DNA of 64,000 nucleotides. Origin: Onchidella celtica. Lineage: Eukaryota > Mollusca > Gastropoda > Systellommatophora > Onchidiidae. The notes below the pieces were generated by a model. The model saw only the letters and a list, made by a program, of their open reading frames with translations, did not search any database and was not told the DNA's origin. Positions 63,000-64,000 of the stretch are shown here, piece by piece. The DNA is taken from positions 14,217,506-14,281,505 of the forward strand of contig OZ007571.1 of NCBI GenBank assembly GCA_963931925.1, given 5' to 3'. The translations under genes were made by a program, and so were the position numbers. Position 1 is the first letter of the stretch. Every line of letters starts with the position of its first letter.

Positions 63000-64000
63000 A
63001 CACACGTGTCATTGTTTACAGTAGTGAACTTTTTTAAAACTCGCCCCCGATTGGTTCGCGACGCCTTAAGTGCTCACGGTGCAAATCAGCTAACGAATCA
63101 AAATCAATGCCACCGCCGCCATGGTGAATCGTGGGTCCGGACAGACAAGATGGTGGATATACGCATTCTACCTATAGGACAGAGAGTAGTAAAACGGGAC
63201 TTAAGGAACGAAATAAATTCTAGTACTCGGTGTTATTTTCTTGTTTTTCTTACTCAGCCAGTCGTAGTGTAAGGTGCCTTGAAGTACTCCTGGCCATGAA
63301 AACATGCACCCATTTCAGGAGCTGAGGAAATAAAACACAATAAAACAATGAAACAAGCTGATAACTAAAGTCTCGTTTTTCGAAAACGCCTACTGTAAAC
63401 GGCACAATGTATTTTTTACATTATTAGCAGTGTTAATTAATTGCTTGGCGTTAAGATCTACATAAACTTGAGATTAAACAGAATGTAAATCATTGAATTA
63501 ATTTCGTTTAAATGCAGTGATGCTTTCCAAGCAACATCTTGAAATGAGTTTGAGTTTTGAGTTTGAGTTTGGGCTATACAGCGCGTCGGCACGATGACGG
63601 TCCCTTTGCTCTTTTCACGGTCTGTTTGGGTACTTTATTTATGTCTGGTATTCATAATTTCACCAGTTTAAATTTCACTAACAGATACGTACAGTCAACA
63701 TTTTATGGGATTGGTAAAATTCTCAAAAGTTTGTTGTTTTTTTTGTTTTGTTTTTGTGGAGATTTGAAAGGAAGAGTTTAAATGTGTTTAAAAGTTTTTA
63801 AATCAAGTTGTAGATCTTAGTCTCTTTTCTGTTTCAGCTTGAAATGAATTAGTCTATATACTCTCCTGGAAACAAGTAGACATTTATAGTGCATCTTGAA
63901 TGGACATTTCTCTTTTTTAATGAAATGTGAAACTGAAATTGGAAGTAATACATGTACCATAATGAAAAAAAATCTGGGAAGAATGTTCAGTTAGGACAAC
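63000..64000. other. Right edge, no further gene recognised
   Basis: An inverted CCAAT box (ATTGG, 63050-63054) and ATG-containing GC-richer sequence to about 63170 continue the promoter-like character. Then AT-rich sequence with a TTTGAG repeat at about 63546-63571 and poly-T. Confidence 0.35.

Overview
The window is animal nuclear DNA. It has long introns with GT/AG borders, dense microsatellites, a tRNA-derived SINE family, non-LTR and LTR retrotransposons and small inverted-repeat elements. A lophotrochozoan, most likely a mollusc, is my best guess. It rests on the allatotropin/orexin-type receptor and the repeat style, so it is inference. There is no operon structure, CRISPR array or genuine tRNA/rRNA gene that I can support.

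The one well-supported host gene is on the + strand from 23761 to 60054. It is a six-exon class A GPCR of the allatotropin/orexin receptor group. All five introns have GT/AG borders and compatible phases (0,2,1,2,1), giving a 413-residue seven-helix protein. It carries a disulphide Cys before TM3, an E-R-W motif after TM3, FGICYFP in TM6 and NPVIY in TM7. The introns (about 12.6, 6.6, 8.5, 2.1 and 5.2 kb) hold most of the repeats. Near the right edge (62764-62999) lies a compact promoter-like block (CRE, ETS and YY1-like sites) just before a short THAP zinc-finger exon. It is either the start of another gene or a relic of one.

Layout. 0-6.4 kb: two SINE copies, one 396-bp inverted-repeat transposon with 8-bp target duplications, and a 5'-truncated CR1/jockey-like LINE. 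6.95-13.53 kb: a complete, very young Ty3/gypsy-type LTR retrotransposon on the - strand. Its LTRs are 620 bp with 2 differences, the TSD is 5 bp, and the primer-binding site fits tRNA-Pro. In its single 1485-codon gag-pol frame, integrase comes BEFORE reverse transcriptase/RNase H, which is the Ty1/copia order and the hallmark of Gmr1-like elements. 14.17-17.12 kb: an internally deleted LINE with a 15-bp target duplication, an (ATT)n tail and a terminal C2H2 finger. 17.1-23.7 kb: mostly unannotatable, with one cysteine-rich candidate exon and one antisense ORF. 23.76-60.05 kb: the GPCR. Its intron 1 contains a nested pair, a CR1-like LINE with a 1093-codon ORF inside a second copy of the 8-bp-TSD transposon. 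Intron 2 contains a perfectly regular 19 x 37-bp minisatellite. Introns 2 and 3 each hold a SINE copy. 60-64 kb: 3' flank, a GCCGTCTTAA-type repeat, a 34-bp tandem repeat and the THAP exon.

The most unusual element is the gypsy retrotransposon with inverted pol order, intact apart from one zinc-knuckle substitution that I can see. Next come the transposon-in-transposon locus and a series of tiny inverted-repeat insertions recognised by their flanking duplications. All similarities were judged by eye; no database search was run.
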